This document shows, one piece after another, positions 45,516 through 56,933 of a DNA stretch of 64,000 nt. The DNA lies in NCBI RefSeq assembly GCF_963169125.1, contig NC_084795.1, forward strand, positions 277,956,122 through 278,020,121, written 5' to 3'. Positions within the stretch are counted from its first letter, which is position 1. Each line of letters begins with the position of its first letter. The notes below the pieces were generated by a model. That model made no database searches. It worked only from the letters and a program-made list of their open reading frames with translations, and had not been told where the DNA came from. The translations under genes and the position numbers were made by a program. Source of the stretch: Humulus lupulus. Its lineage: Eukaryota > Streptophyta > Magnoliopsida > Rosales > Cannabaceae.

Positions 45516-47878
45516 CAATTATTATCACAGGCCGCACACATTTTAAGTTTTTCAAATCATAAAATTGGATCCAAATAGGATACCAATCAGACCCGTAGGT
45601 ATTTATCCCGCAAATACTTTATATATATATATATTACTAGTTGAATGGTTTTGACCAATATATATTTTGCATTCAAAAATTAGAAAATCTTTTACAATAT
45701 TTCATGACATAGTTTCTCTAGATGAAAGTTGACATTTGAAAGAGTAACCATGAAGTTTAATTTATATATGAGCATGATCATACATCGATATTTATTTATG
45801 TATTCAAGTTAACAAGAGTATCATTAATTTAGTATTAAAAAAAAAACAGTCCAACTCCAACCGCGGCAAATCTGGATTTTGATTGCACGATAACGTGGAA
45901 GGGCTGGCTCTCAACTTTACTACTTTAGGAAGCCAAATAATTATATAGGAAGCCACATATATTATATATACTAGACACTCGTCGTTTAGTTTCTTTTATA
46001 GAATTTATTAATTATTTTTATTAATAAATAAATAATATTATATATAAAATAATAACATAAATATATCAAATGAAAAATTAAATCAAAATTAAAATTATTA
46101 TATATTATTATAATGATATTTTATAATATTTAAATTTATATTAATATAAGTATTAAATATCTAGTCTTGTATTGAATATTATTATAATAATAATATTTTA
46201 TAATATTTAAATTTATGTTAATATAATTATTAATATAACATAATGATACATAACATTTTTAAATTTGAATTTATATTAATATAATTGTTATATATGTATT
46301 TTTATATTAAATATTATAATAATAATATGTTATAATATTTGAATTTATATTGATATAATTAATAAATGTTTATTTTTAATTAGTTTTAAAGGTATATTTA
46401 ATTAAATATTTAAAATATTCTGTTAAAGACAAAATAGAAACTGTTAAAATGTTAGGTTAATTTTACCCTACCTTTTTAAGTGTCTTTATCAGTGCCTTTA
46501 TAATGGTTATTGTGTTTTTGGAGCGGATTTATGCTTGTTTTTGCTTGATTTCAGGTTAAGCATATGTTTTGGGCATTTGGAGTGGTTTGTGTAGAAATCA
46601 AGCATTTGGAGTGGATTGTGCTGAAATTTTAATTAGGGCCACGGCGCATTGGCGCCGCGGCGCTCTTGCGTATTAGAGCCGCGGCGAGCCCCTTTCTAGA
46701 AACTCGAGATTTGGCATTTGCCGAGTAGGGCCGCGGCGCAGGAATTGGCGCCGCGGCGCTGGCGTCCGTACACCTCAGAATTTTTAAGGGCAATTTCGTC
46801 ATTTTTGGGAGGATATAGAATGAGGTCTTTATTCTGAAAAGGGGATCGCGATTTTGACAGAGGAGACAGAAAGAAAGAGAGGAAAAACAAGAGAAGACGA
46901 ACTTTGGAGCAAGCGTGGGCGATCTGTGACAATTCCCCATCTAGTTTCATTCTCTTTTCTTTAATTTCCTATGTTATTGTTTATGTTTAGTTTGATTATG
47001 GATATGAATATTGAGATTATGAGCTAAACTCCTAATTAGGGATTTGATGGATATTGATTGAGATTATCCCATGGTTAATGCTATTTGATTATTTCTTCTT
47101 CCTCGTTTATGTGATTTGTTCATCTTTGTGCTTAATGTATGTTTGAGATTGATCACCTTAAGCATGATTCATGATCCTAATGTGAAATCTGAAAAGTGAA
47201 TATTAGGAATGCTCTAAATGAATGAACATAGGTTTTGATGCGAAACGAAAGTATTCGCATAGCTTATGTGACTTGTAGATTATTGCTTAATGCGAATTGT
47301 TTGTTGTACTATCTCAGAAATGCAATAGTTAACAATGCAATTTAGTATCTAAATGATCTGAAAAGAGTTTAGGTGATTTTATAATCTGTCATCTCATTGA
47401 AAGAAGAAGAATAGTTAACTAGTGTTAACAATTGGGTAATCGAAGCAATTGAAATCATATTCCTATCTTCACATCCATTGTTAAACCCTTAATTTCTTAT
47501 TTGTTTTTTTCTTATTGTGTTTTCTGCAATTTAATTTAAAACCAATTTTTATTGTCGCCAAATAGAAATATAAATCCAATTTGGTTAGTACTTGGCTGCA
47601 ATTCCCTTGGGTTCGACCTCACCTGTGTGAGTACTACTTGTATGATACGTGCACTTGCGTGTATTAAAATAGAGCAACATAAAACTAAGAATTTTAGTTA
47701 TGTTGACATTTTTTTTTATATAGAATAGATATTTATGCTAGGCTTGCATGTGCTGCCATTGAATATAATTCTTTTAATAATTTTGTTTTACTTTTATAGC
47801 AATAATAATCAATATATATACACATACATATCATTTTTCATTGTTAGTGATAATTAATTTTTCATTATAATGTACATA
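45516..47878. repeat. Duplicated host segment copy B, right part, with Helitron-like relic
   Basis: 45516-45965 matches 25600-26085. About 45970-46449 plus 47680-47735 matches the Helitron-like relic of copy A (26090-26637), and 47740-47878 matches 26645-26780. A solo LTR interrupts it. No gene. Confidence 0.6.
46450..47679 (+). repeat. Solo LTR, 1230 bp
   Basis: Begins TGTTAGGTTAAT and ends AGAGCAACA, flanked by the perfect duplication TAAAA (46445-46449 and 47680-47684). The joined flanks restore GTTAAAACTAAGAATTT, as in other Helitron copies here. The tail TTGGGTTCGACCTCACCTG and GATACGTGCACTTGC resembles Athila/Ogre-type LTR ends; family uncertain. 46630-46770 carries repeated GCCGCGGCG. 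Confidence 0.85.
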
Positions 47879-48328
47879 TCTCTTCTATATAATAAGTGTG
47901 TAGATAACGGAAATTTTTTGTTTTAACGGTTTTTTATTTTTTTAATGTTAACTTTAACAGAATATTCTTATATTTAACAGAATATTCTTATATTTAACGG
48001 TAGTTTGTAAATATTTAAATTTAAATAAAATAATATAATTAATTAAAAATTAAAATATGATATTTTTGAGATATTTTACAATGATAATTTTTTTAAAATA
48101 ATAAATAATTAAACAAATTAAAATATGATATATATTTTTTAGGTATTTTACAATGATAATTATTTAAAAATAATAAATAATTAAACAAATTAAAATATGA
48201 TATTTTTGAGATATTTTACGATGATAATTATTTAAAAATAATAAAATTATTTTATTACATAAATAAAATTTAATTAAACTTAAACTCACTTATTAAAATA
48301 ATATCATATTAAATATCTAATATAATCT

Positions 48329-49118
48329 TGTTGACGCGGTTCTTCGCCAACAGATAATTAAGAGAAGAAGAGAAAGGGATTAGTGCCAAATGTAGAACCG
48401 AAACAGATATATGATCTTAGAGGATGAAAGATGTGACTCAAGACACGTTTTTTAAGTGGTTCGAAGGTTAAAATCCTTCTACTCCACTAGTCAATATTAT
48501 TGATCTATACTGAGTATTTGATTACAGAGTATTTCTTACAAGAGATTATTTTTCCAACCCCTATCAACTCCCAGGGTCTCCATATTTATAGGAGAAGGCA
48601 CCTGGAAGTTGGTAAGAAGGTCATCCCGTGACCTTCTTACTTGTCGTATCAATTCCATGACATTCATGATTAATTCATAAACCTGACACATAAGTGTGGT
48701 CAAATCAATAGGTAAGGAGGTAATGGGCCGCACGGCCCAACCCAGTCGTGGGTGTCTGAATACGCATGTTCCTGCTGCGTGTCCGAGAAGTCAGGGGGAT
48801 ATCAGACATGTGATGCCTGATATATGCACGTTTACCTTGCGTGTGTTGACTTCACAAAGGGTCACAGCCTCCATATGAAGCTCGTACCACGAGCTTCATA
48901 CTTAGCTCGTACCACGAGCTTCATACTTAGCTCGGTCTTCGGCCTTCGGAATCCCTGCCCCGGCCTTGGGCAGTGAAGGCGAGCTCTTGGGGCTTCCTCG
49001 AGCAAAGAAGGCACGACATTACGACAGAAGCTCCGGCCCCTGGGGATGATCATGAGGTAATCATGGTTAGGCCGTAGCTCGGCTTGCTAATCAGCCTGTG
49101 GGAAAATCAGGGCGTACA
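48329..49118 (-). repeat. 3' LTR of element 3
   Basis: + strand borders TGTTGACGCGG and GGGCGTACA. It carries a 25-bp tandem duplication (unit CGTACCACGAGCTTCATACT plus TAGCT, about 48886-48936) not present in the 5' LTR. The minus-strand TATA box TATAAATATGG lies at 48600-48590. Confidence 0.92.
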
Positions 49119-49137
49119 TCTACCCCCCAAGCTCCTG
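49119..49137 (-). other. polypurine tract of element 3
   Basis: Minus strand reads GGAGCTTGGGGGGTAGA directly before the 3' LTR start TGTACGCCC. Confidence 0.75.
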
Positions 49138-49385
49138 CTCGTGGTATATTACGTCGTATATAAGACCACAGTAGGGGCTTTTAGACTTCCCCATGAACTC
49201 TTAGTATTCCACTTTTTACGCAGGCGCCTGATACGTGGAACATCGTGGGTGGTGACAGTACGTCTTACGAGAACCGCATTTAATGGCCTAGCCTATGCCC
49301 AGCCGTTGTTTCGTATTCCAAGTGGAGGGCCTCGGATTCCTCATCAGGGCCATCCAATGGCCCTCTACACGTGATCCTTTACGCA

Positions 49386-49394
49386 TATAAAAAG
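49386..49394 (+). promoter_or_regulatory. TATA box for the plus-strand accessory gene of element 3
   Basis: ACGCATATAAAAAGGGG, about 270 bp inside the 3' LTR, followed by CTTCTCTTCTTCTTCTCGC (49442-49460), a typical plant leader. It occupies the same relative place as the minus-strand TATA box of element 1. Confidence 0.65.
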
Positions 49395-50119
49395 GGGTGG
49401 CCACCCTACGCATGGGCCACCCTTTCATTCGAAATTTTTCAAACTTCTCTTCTTCTTCTCGCTTTATTTCAGAAGAACAAACCCTCTACTCTGTTACTGC
49501 TACTTTCAGCGTTCAAGAAGCTTAGGCGCACGGATTTCTCCAAAGCTTTGGAAGCCAATACACCGACGAAGCTTTTACCAAGGCGACACCTCCATCCACC
49601 TCCCAACCACACACTATAAGTTTCCTGACCATGTGCATTTTGAAAATATATGCCACTGTAGCATAGGTAAAAAATTTACTGTAGCCGCATGCAAGGGTTT
49701 ACTAGGTTTTGTGGATACGGAGGGTGAAAGCCCTTTTTAGGTTAGGGTATCTTTGCTGTAGGAAATCATTTAAGAGTATGGGTTTTAGGATGCTTTCTCT
49801 GGGGAAAATTTTCTGGGTAGGAGTTTTGGTGATTTTGGGTGCAAAACCGGGTAGCTTAGGGAACACGCCTCACAGGCAGTTTTGCAATTTTCTGCCTACT
49901 GAAACTTTCCCCCCAAGGAAAATTCTATCCTGACCCTCCTGACACACGAATCCCGAGGAATCGGGGATCTGTTGGGAGCACAGGCGCGTGTTCATCGAAC
50001 CGTGTGGTCCCACTCTCCATGGGCTGGGCTTACCTCAGCTCGTGCAAATAATAATTGTTTTTTCCTCATGCTTGGGTCGCCTTTTCTGAAATGTTTTCTT
50101 TTGTTCGTTAGGCGACCAG

Positions 50120-52729
50120 ATGGCTGCAAAGAGGAATTTCCCACAGAAGAACATCAGCAGCTCGGCCTCCCAGCAGGACAGAGGAAAGGCGGCGATGCCT
50201 AGCTCCCCGATCCCCCGCTTCGGGCCGGCAGTGGAGAAAGAGGTCGAGGTGGCTCCTGATGCATTCTTTGAGGCGGAGAGGATCGTCTCAAAGATCACCG
50301 ACCAGGTGAAGATTAACAAAATCTTCCTTTCCCACAACATCACCCTGGGGAAAGCATCCGTAGTGGCCCGATCTGCTTCAGATGGCGAGCGGAGCTGTGC
50401 GCCGCTCGATGAGTCGTTCGTGGCCTGGAGCGATGAACATTTTAAGGCAGGGGCCTTCCTTCCACTGGATCAGTATTTTGCTGATTTCCTCAACTATGTG
50501 GGGTTGGCCCCATTTCAGCTCCCCCCCAACTCCTACCGTCTGCTGGCAGGGTTGAGATATTTGTTCCAGAAGCACGAGTGGGAGGTCCCCACTCCTGCAG
50601 ACATTTTATATTTCTCCTGCCTCAAAGCCAGCCCGGACCAGCGGGGGCGAGGCGACCAGCGGGGGCGAGGCGACAGGTTTTATTATCTAACCCGGTTTCC
50701 CAATACGGCAGCGGTCATCGAGCTGCCCAGCCACCCTAATGACTTTAAGGACCAGTTCTTCATGTCAACTGGGTTCCGGAACTGCGAGCATCACTACTTC
50801 AATTGTCCTCGTAAGTTCTTTTTATCTTTAGCTCGTAGGTTAGATTTCGTACAATTCCTGTGTCCCTTTCTGACTTGGGTTAATCCTGCAGCTGTCTTCG
50901 CGAGGACAGAGAAATCTGCGACCCTCGGGGGTCAATACGAGACACTGGCGGGCTTGCCCCCCAGTGAGAAGTACTACTGGGTGCTCGTGACGGATGAGAC
51001 GATGGTGGCTTGTAAGCTGATTTTCCCAAATCAGACTTTGAATCTAAGGAGGCCTCAGGGGCCTCCCCCAGCTCGCTCCTCTATGCCCATCATAGTGGAG
51101 GAGGTCGCGATGGACGAGGACGAGGAGGACGAGACTCCACTTGTGAGGAGCAGGAAGCGGGCGCTGGAGGTCGCCCAGATAACAGACGAAGATAGGATCC
51201 AGTCCGGAGCAGCTGCGGGTCCCTCGGGCCAAGGTAACCTTTACATATTTAGGAACTTAGATAGGGCCATTTCCGACCCCCGGCTAGCTATATTCAACCC
51301 CCGACAGCTCGTCCATCGTCACCGAAGTGATCCGGACCTGGACACAACCCTGCTCCACTGCGTCGATTGGCTCGTGTTGGACTACCAAGATAGCCGACCT
51401 AGGGGTACCGTAGTAGTAGATAACACCCTATCCTTTAGGTCGATCCTATTCGAGGAGTATGGGACCAACCTCCGTTCATGGCCTTCCCTCCGGAGAGGTA
51501 TCTTAGCTCTGGGGCTTAGGCAGTACGTAGGAGAATCTAAAACTGAGTCAGATCCGGACCCAAAACTTGCGCCAGTTCGAGAAGTAATCGTCTTAGGTTC
51601 TTCTTCCAGCTCGGGGGGTAGGGCTCCCTTAGTATTTGCATACTTTTTACCTTTAACCCTTTGTCTTTGTCTCTGTATGGTTGCTAACTTGTACTAACCA
51701 TGTTTTTGTTTTGATAGAAGAGATGTCTCAGCCCGAGGAGAGCTTGCGAGGCGCAGTCTTCGGGGGGAACCCCTCAGCCGGGCCAAGACTAAAAAGGCTC
51801 CAGGGGTCCAAGAGCGTCGCTGGGGTCTCCACCAAGTCTCCGGCAAAGGAGAAGGAGAAAACCCTGGCAGACCAGGTCGCGGGAGCGATTCTCCCTGCTG
51901 CAGGAGCAGGCCAAATGCCTCCACCACCTCCGCGAGCTCCAGCCGCCACCCAAAACGCAGGATCGGAGCTCAGGACTTCGGCCGTGGTGGCCTCCGATGT
52001 ACGCATCCCAGTCAATCCCCAGGATCTGGAGAAGATCCCAGAGGCCTTCCGGGGAACGGTGTATGAGTCGGCGAACTACGCCGTCAGCCATATATACAAG
52101 TTCACCGAGAAGGAGCTCCGGGCCATTGAGACAATGAGCCCGGTTGGCGTAATGGAGTCTTCAATGGGCATGGCCCTAACGGTAAGCTGCCCTGTTCTCT
52201 TAAAGCTTTTACCATTACACTTTGCCCTATTTTTCCTCTAAGGTAATTTTTCTTTCACTTCTCGCAAGGCGTCGTCGCTCTTCACCAGAGCATCGTCAAG
52301 GCCAAAACTCAGCTCAAGGATATGAGGACCGAGCACCAGGCCTCTCTTCAGGAGGTTAAGGCGACTAAAGATGCCTTGGCGACCTCGAAGGCCGAGTTGG
52401 AGAAGACCCGCTTGAAGGTCCAAGAGCTTGAGACCTCCCTTGCCACCTCGCGGACAGACCTCGAGGCCGCGAAGACTGAGATCCAGGCCGCCCTGGAGGC
52501 CGAACGGACCACTTCGGAGAAGTCCATGGAAGACCTGTTCTATCACTGCTGGGTCTACAATCCGGAGGCTGACTTTTCCTTCATGTCACCGAGTCTCTGG
52601 GCGCGCTTGTTGGTGAAGTTCTAAGCTCTCCTTGACAAAGAGGTGCCGCCTTCGGAGACTGGGGAAGGCTCTGGCACGGCGGAGCAGGGTGAGACAGCGA
52701 CCTCCCAGGGGCCATCTGACGGAGCTTAG
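50120..52729 (+). CDS. Accessory gene (aORF) of element 3, spliced, antisense to gag-pol
   Basis: The ATG at 50120 follows a splice acceptor (TTCGTTAG, 50111). The first half has the block AFLPLDQYFADFLNYVGLAP then FQLPPNSYRLLAGLRYLF (50450-50570), like the accessory protein of element 1 and the Pfam family putative gypsy type transposon (from memory). Probable introns: 50811-50891 (GTAAGT...CTGCAG, 81 bp), one ending GTTTTGATAG before GAGATGTCTCAG near 51720, and one from 52182 (GGTAAGC). The C-terminal part (52290-52580) is heptad-like, rich in E/K/A/L, probably coiled coil. A single TAA at 52622 interrupts the last exon; reading continues to TAG at 52727. Function unknown; it may act on or bind element RNA or protein, but nothing here proves it. 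Confidence 0.72.
50811..50891 (+). other. Probable 81-bp intron in the accessory gene
   Basis: CCTC|GTAAGTTC ... AATCCTGCAG|CTG, T-rich, and a multiple of three, so both spliced and unspliced forms stay in frame. Confidence 0.55.
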
Positions 52730-52889
52730 GGCGTTTCGTCTCTTTTGCCCTTGAATATTTTTAAGTATTTTTTTATGTAACCTTTGCATGAGGTGTTTTC
52801 ACCTCGAGACAATTTGCTTTGATGTTTTTAATTTATGCTTTTTCTTGCCTTTTCGCACTTCGGTTACAATTTTTTTGAAAAACTTTGTT

Positions 52890-53470
52890 CGCGTTAACTT
52901 TTATCCATATCTCGAGCTCTTTAGGAAGAACATCGATCAATAGATTTAAATTAACTTCTAAGTTCTTTGACCCGGTTAAAACCAGGAACTTAATTTGAAA
53001 ACTTAGTTCGTGTTAACTTTTATCCATATCTCGAGCTCTTTAAGAAGAACAACGATCAATAGACTTAAATTAACTTCTAAATTTTATGACCCGGTTAAAA
53101 CCAGGAACTTAATTTGAAAACTTAGTTCGTGTTAACTTTTATCCATATCTCGAGCTCTTTAAGAAGAACAACGATCAATAGACTTAAATTAACTTCTAAG
53201 TTTTATGACCCGGTTAAAAATAGGAACTTAATTTGAAAACTTAGTTCGTGTTAACTTTTATCCATATCTCGAGCTCTTTAAGAAGAACAACGATCAATAG
53301 ACTTAAATTAACTTCTAAGTTTTATGACCCGGTTAAAACCAGGATAGGACTTAGTTAGCGTTAACCCTTATCGATATCTCGCGTTTTTAAGAAAACAACG
53401 ATCAATCGATAAGAATCAACATCTAAGTCGTTAAGGAGACCTGGTTATATCCAGGTACCATATGCCCCCC
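52890..53470. repeat. 119-bp tandem repeat between accessory gene and pol (element 3)
   Basis: Four units at a steady 119-bp spacing (TTAACTTTTATCCATATCTC begins at 52894, 53013, 53132 and 53251), plus a diverged fifth at 53361. Each contains CTCGAGCTCTTTA, AACGATCAATAGACTTAAAT and GACCCGGTTAAAACCAGG. It lies where the two opposing transcripts would end. Confidence 0.92.
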
Positions 53471-53603
53471 AAGTAACTGGGAAAGAGTCTTTCGTGGTTA
53501 CTTTAAGATCATACTTGCAAATATGCGTAAAAAGCTGATTTTCATTAATACATAAAAAAGTGGCCTTCCAGGCCTTACAAGCGGATCATTGATAATATCT
53601 ATT

Positions 53604-54482
53604 TCAGTGGATGGCGTTCCAAGTCCGCGGGACCGCCCCTCCATCAAGTCGAGCTAACTTATAAGTTCCCTCCTTGATGACTTCGATGACCTGGTATGGT
53701 CCTTCCCAGTTCGGTCCCAAAACTCCATCTTTGGGATCTTTTCCGGCGAGGAAAACTCTTCTCAGGACCAAGTCGCCCATGCTAAAAACGCATTTTTTGA
53801 CCTTGGTGTTGAAGTAGCGAGTGATTTTCTGCTGATAATGGGCGAGCTGGAGTTGCGAATCCTCTCGCCTTTCCTCAACCAGATCGAGGGAATGGCACAG
53901 GAGCTCATGGTTTCGATCCTGGTCATAAGACTGGACTCTATGCGAAAGAACCTTTATCTCCACGGGGAGGACTGTCTCACTCCCAAAGGTTAGGGAAAAG
54001 GGAGTATGACCCGTAGGAGTTCGATGCGAGGTCCGGTATGCCCATAGGACCTGGGGGAGCTGTTCTGGCAAGACCCCCTTCGCTTCATCTAATCTTTTCT
54101 TGAGGCTCGCCTTTAGGGTCTTGTTGACAGCTTTGACCTGGCCATTAGCCTGAGGATAGGCCACGGAGGAGAAACTTTTTACAATCCCATGTCTTTCACA
54201 GAACTCAGTGAACAGGTCGCTGTCGAACTGAGTGCCTTTATTGGAGACGATCTTCTTGGGCAGGCCGAAGCGACAGATGATGCTTTTAACAACGAAGTCA
54301 AGCACCTTTTTGGACGTTATCGTTGCCAACGGCTCTGCCTCAGCCCACTTAGTAAAGTAGTCGATGGCTACCACGGTGTGACGGACCCCGCCTTTTCCAG
54401 TGGGGAGGGCGCCAACCAAGTCTATCCCCCAAACGACAAACGGCCATGGGGACGAGATCATCTTCAGTTCGACTGGAGGAGC
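53604..54482 (-). pseudogene. int: integrase catalytic core and C-terminus (element 3)
   Basis: Reads WGIDLVGALPTGKG (first D present), then IVSNKGTQFDSDLF, where the family and element 1 have SDNGTQF, so the second catalytic D is N. In NGQVKAVNKTLK the third catalytic residue E is K. The C-terminal FSMGDLVLRRVF and YKLARLDGGAVP are normal, and the frame ends TWNAIH. Both substitutions are single G-to-A changes in coding sense. A TGA separates it from the upstream RT-RNase H frame. Integration by this copy's own enzyme is very unlikely. Confidence 0.88.
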
Positions 54483-56801
54483 TCAGGCAACTGCAGTGAA
54501 TCGCTGGCACTTGTCGCACTTCTTTACGTACGAGATCGAGTCTTTGGACAGAGTTGGCCAGTAATACCCTTGCCTAAGAACCTTTAAGGCCAAGCTCTGC
54601 CCCCCGGTGTGGTCTCCGCAGAATCCTTCGTGAACTTCCTGCAGGAAGGCTTTCGCTTCACTTGGAAGAACGCACCGAAGGAGAGGTAGGGAATGCCCAC
54701 GTCGGTACAACACCCCATCGACTATCGTACATCTCGGAGCTTGATATAGGATTCGCCGTGCATCGTTACGTCCCTCAGGCAACTTGCCCTTGACGAGATA
54801 TTCAAGAATGGGGGTCATCCAAGTCGGCCTGGCGTCGACCATTTTGACCTCAGCCCGGTTTCCTTCTATACTTGGTTTTTCCAAGAATTCTATTGGCACC
54901 AACCCCAAGGTCTCCGTCTCTCCCGAGGTGGCGAGCTTGGCAAGAGCATCTGCATTAGCGTTCTGTTCCCGGGGTATCTGTTTGATCGATCCTCGCTCAA
55001 ATGTGGACAGCTCAGCTTTTACCTTTGCCAGATAGGCGGCCATCTTGGGTCCCCGCGCCTGATACTCACCCAGTACCTGGTTTACCACGAGCTGGGACTC
55101 ACTGAAGCACTGGACGGAGCTCGCCTTTAACTCCTTGGCTATCCTCAGCCCGGCCAACAAAGCTTCGTACTTGGCCTCGTTGTTGGAGGCCTTGAACCCG
55201 AACCTTAGCGCCGAGTGGAATCTATGTCCCTCGGGGGATATCAGAATGATTCCGGCCCCGGAGCCGTTCTCGTTGGAAGAACCATCCACAAAGATCCTCC
55301 ACAACGATTGGGGCGAGGTGACCTGGGGTGAGCCGTCTGCTGGATCCTCCTGGAATCCTGTGCATTCTGCCACAAAATCGGCGAAGGCCTGACTTTTTAT
55401 AGCAGTTCGTGGAGTGTAGAAAATCTCGAACTGACTGAGTTCGACCGCCCATTTTAACAAACGTCCCGATGTTTCAGGTTTTTGCAAAACCTGCCTTAGA
55501 GGCTGATCGGTCACGACGTGTACTGAGTGAGATTGGAAGTACGGCCTGAGCTTTCGCGAGGCCGTGATTAGGCAGAACGCCAATTTTTCCATCAGTGGGT
55601 ATCGTGATTCTGCCCCGAGAAGTCTCTTGCTGATGTAGTAGACTGGCTTCTGAACTTGGTCCTCTTCTCGTACCAGTACGACACTAGCTGCATCCTCAGT
55701 GACAGCCAGGTAGAGAAAAAAAGGCTCTCCTGCCTTGGGTTTGGATAGCACGGGTGGTTCAGCCAGATGTGCCTTCAGGTCGAGGAATGCGCTTTCGCAT
55801 TCTACTGTCCATTCAAACTTCTTGTTTCCTCGGAGCAGGTTGTAGAAGGGCAAACACTTATTGGTTGACTTGGAAATAAACCGGCTGAGCGCTGCCACTC
55901 TTCCTGTTAAGCCTTGGACATCTTTCCGCGACCTGGTCGAAGGAAGCTCGAGCAGTGACCGGATCTTACCGGGGTTTGCCTCGATTCCTCGGGTATTGAC
56001 TATGAACCCCAGGAATTTCCCTGACGCGACTCCAAAAGTGCATTTCTGGGGATTGAGCCTCATGCCATATTCTCGTAGTATTTTAAAACATTCTTCCAGG
56101 TCGGAAATGTGGGTATCGGCAGTCTTGGACTTGACTAGCATGTCGTCAACGTACACTTCCATGTTTTTTCCGATCTGGTCCGCGAACATTCTATTTACTA
56201 GTCTTTGGTAGGTAGCTCCGGCGTTCTTCCGACCGAACGACATGACCTTATAGCAATAGACATTAGCTGGGGTGATGAAGCTGGTGTGTTCCTGGTCCGC
56301 CGGATTCATCGCGATCTGATTGTAGCCTGAGTATGCGTCCATAAAGGACATGAGCTCGTGCCCCGCCGTGGCATCCACCAGGTGGTCAATCGTTGGAAAT
56401 GGAAAACAATCCTTGGGGTAGGCTTTATTCAGGTCGGAGAAGTCGATGCAGGTCCGCCATTTCCCGTTGGGCTTTGGAACTAGCACGGGGTTGGCGACCC
56501 AGATTGGAAACTTGGCTTCACGGATAAAGCCACATTTTTTGAGCCGAGCTACTTCTTCTTCTAGGGCTTCAGCCCGGGTTGTTCCTAAACGTCTTTGCTT
56601 CTGAGACTTGGCAGGAATGCTTTTATCCAGGTGAAGGGTGTGCATGATGACACTCGGGCTAATCCCCACCATGTCCTCGTGGAACCAGGAAAATACATCT
56701 AAGTTAGCTCGGAGAAACGTAGTCAGCTTCGCCTTCCTCTTGCTACAGAGATTTTTCCCGAGCCTGACCGTCCGTGACGGATTCTGTGGATCAAGGTTCA
56801 C
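54483..56801 (-). CDS. pol: reverse transcriptase, dual RNase H and integrase zinc finger (element 3)
   Basis: Open for 772 codons. RT: VLVPKPNGKWRTCIDFSDLN, DAYSGYNQIAMNP, FGRKNAGATYQR (L to R change in the usual FGLKNA) and YVDDMLVKS near residue 218. First RNase H, roughly residues 360-490, lacks the usual catalytic TDAS (YLAVTEDAASVVLV). The second, roughly 505-640, has FVDGSSNENG, NNEAKYEALLAGL, NADALAKLA, but FSESQLVVNQ where D is expected (SDSQLVV in element 1). The HHCC finger HEGFCGDHTGGQ ... KKCDKC is at the end. It ends at a TGA in the middle of the polyprotein. Confidence 0.9.
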   Translation of the reverse strand: MNLDPQNPSRTVRLGKNLCSKRKAKLTTFLRANLDVFSWFHEDMVGISPSVIMHTLHLDKSIPAKSQKQRRLGTTRAEALEEEVARLKKCGFIREAKFPIWVANPVLVPKPNGKWRTCIDFSDLNKAYPKDCFPFPTIDHLVDATAGHELMSFMDAYSGYNQIAMNPADQEHTSFITPANVYCYKVMSFGRKNAGATYQRLVNRMFADQIGKNMEVYVDDMLVKSKTADTHISDLEECFKILREYGMRLNPQKCTFGVASGKFLGFIVNTRGIEANPGKIRSLLELPSTRSRKDVQGLTGRVAALSRFISKSTNKCLPFYNLLRGNKKFEWTVECESAFLDLKAHLAEPPVLSKPKAGEPFFLYLAVTEDAASVVLVREEDQVQKPVYYISKRLLGAESRYPLMEKLAFCLITASRKLRPYFQSHSVHVVTDQPLRQVLQKPETSGRLLKWAVELSQFEIFYTPRTAIKSQAFADFVAECTGFQEDPADGSPQVTSPQSLWRIFVDGSSNENGSGAGIILISPEGHRFHSALRFGFKASNNEAKYEALLAGLRIAKELKASSVQCFSESQLVVNQVLGEYQARGPKMAAYLAKVKAELSTFERGSIKQIPREQNANADALAKLATSGETETLGLVPIEFLEKPSIEGNRAEVKMVDARPTWMTPILEYLVKGKLPEGRNDARRILYQAPRCTIVDGVLYRRGHSLPLLRCVLPSEAKAFLQEVHEGFCGDHTGGQSLALKVLRQGYYWPTLSKDSISYVKKCDKCQRFTAVA

Positions 56802-56933
56802 TTCCTCGAGCTCCTCAATAGCCTGGAGCTCGGATCTGTCTTCGCCTACTCGGGGGTCAATATCCTCATTTAAAGCGACATTTCTCCCTTTGGCGTTTTG
56901 AGGTTTTTCAATCTCAGGGTCCGCTGAGGGTTC

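Noticed and set aside
46629..46950. Overlapping minus-strand ORFs of 103 and 84 codons
   Set aside because: They fall in the GC-rich patch of the solo LTR 46450-47679 and have no family resemblance.
52890..53470. Regularly spaced repeats resembling a CRISPR array
   Set aside because: Units are 119 bp and repeat along their whole length, with no short repeat/unique spacer pattern; they lie inside a plant retrotransposon.
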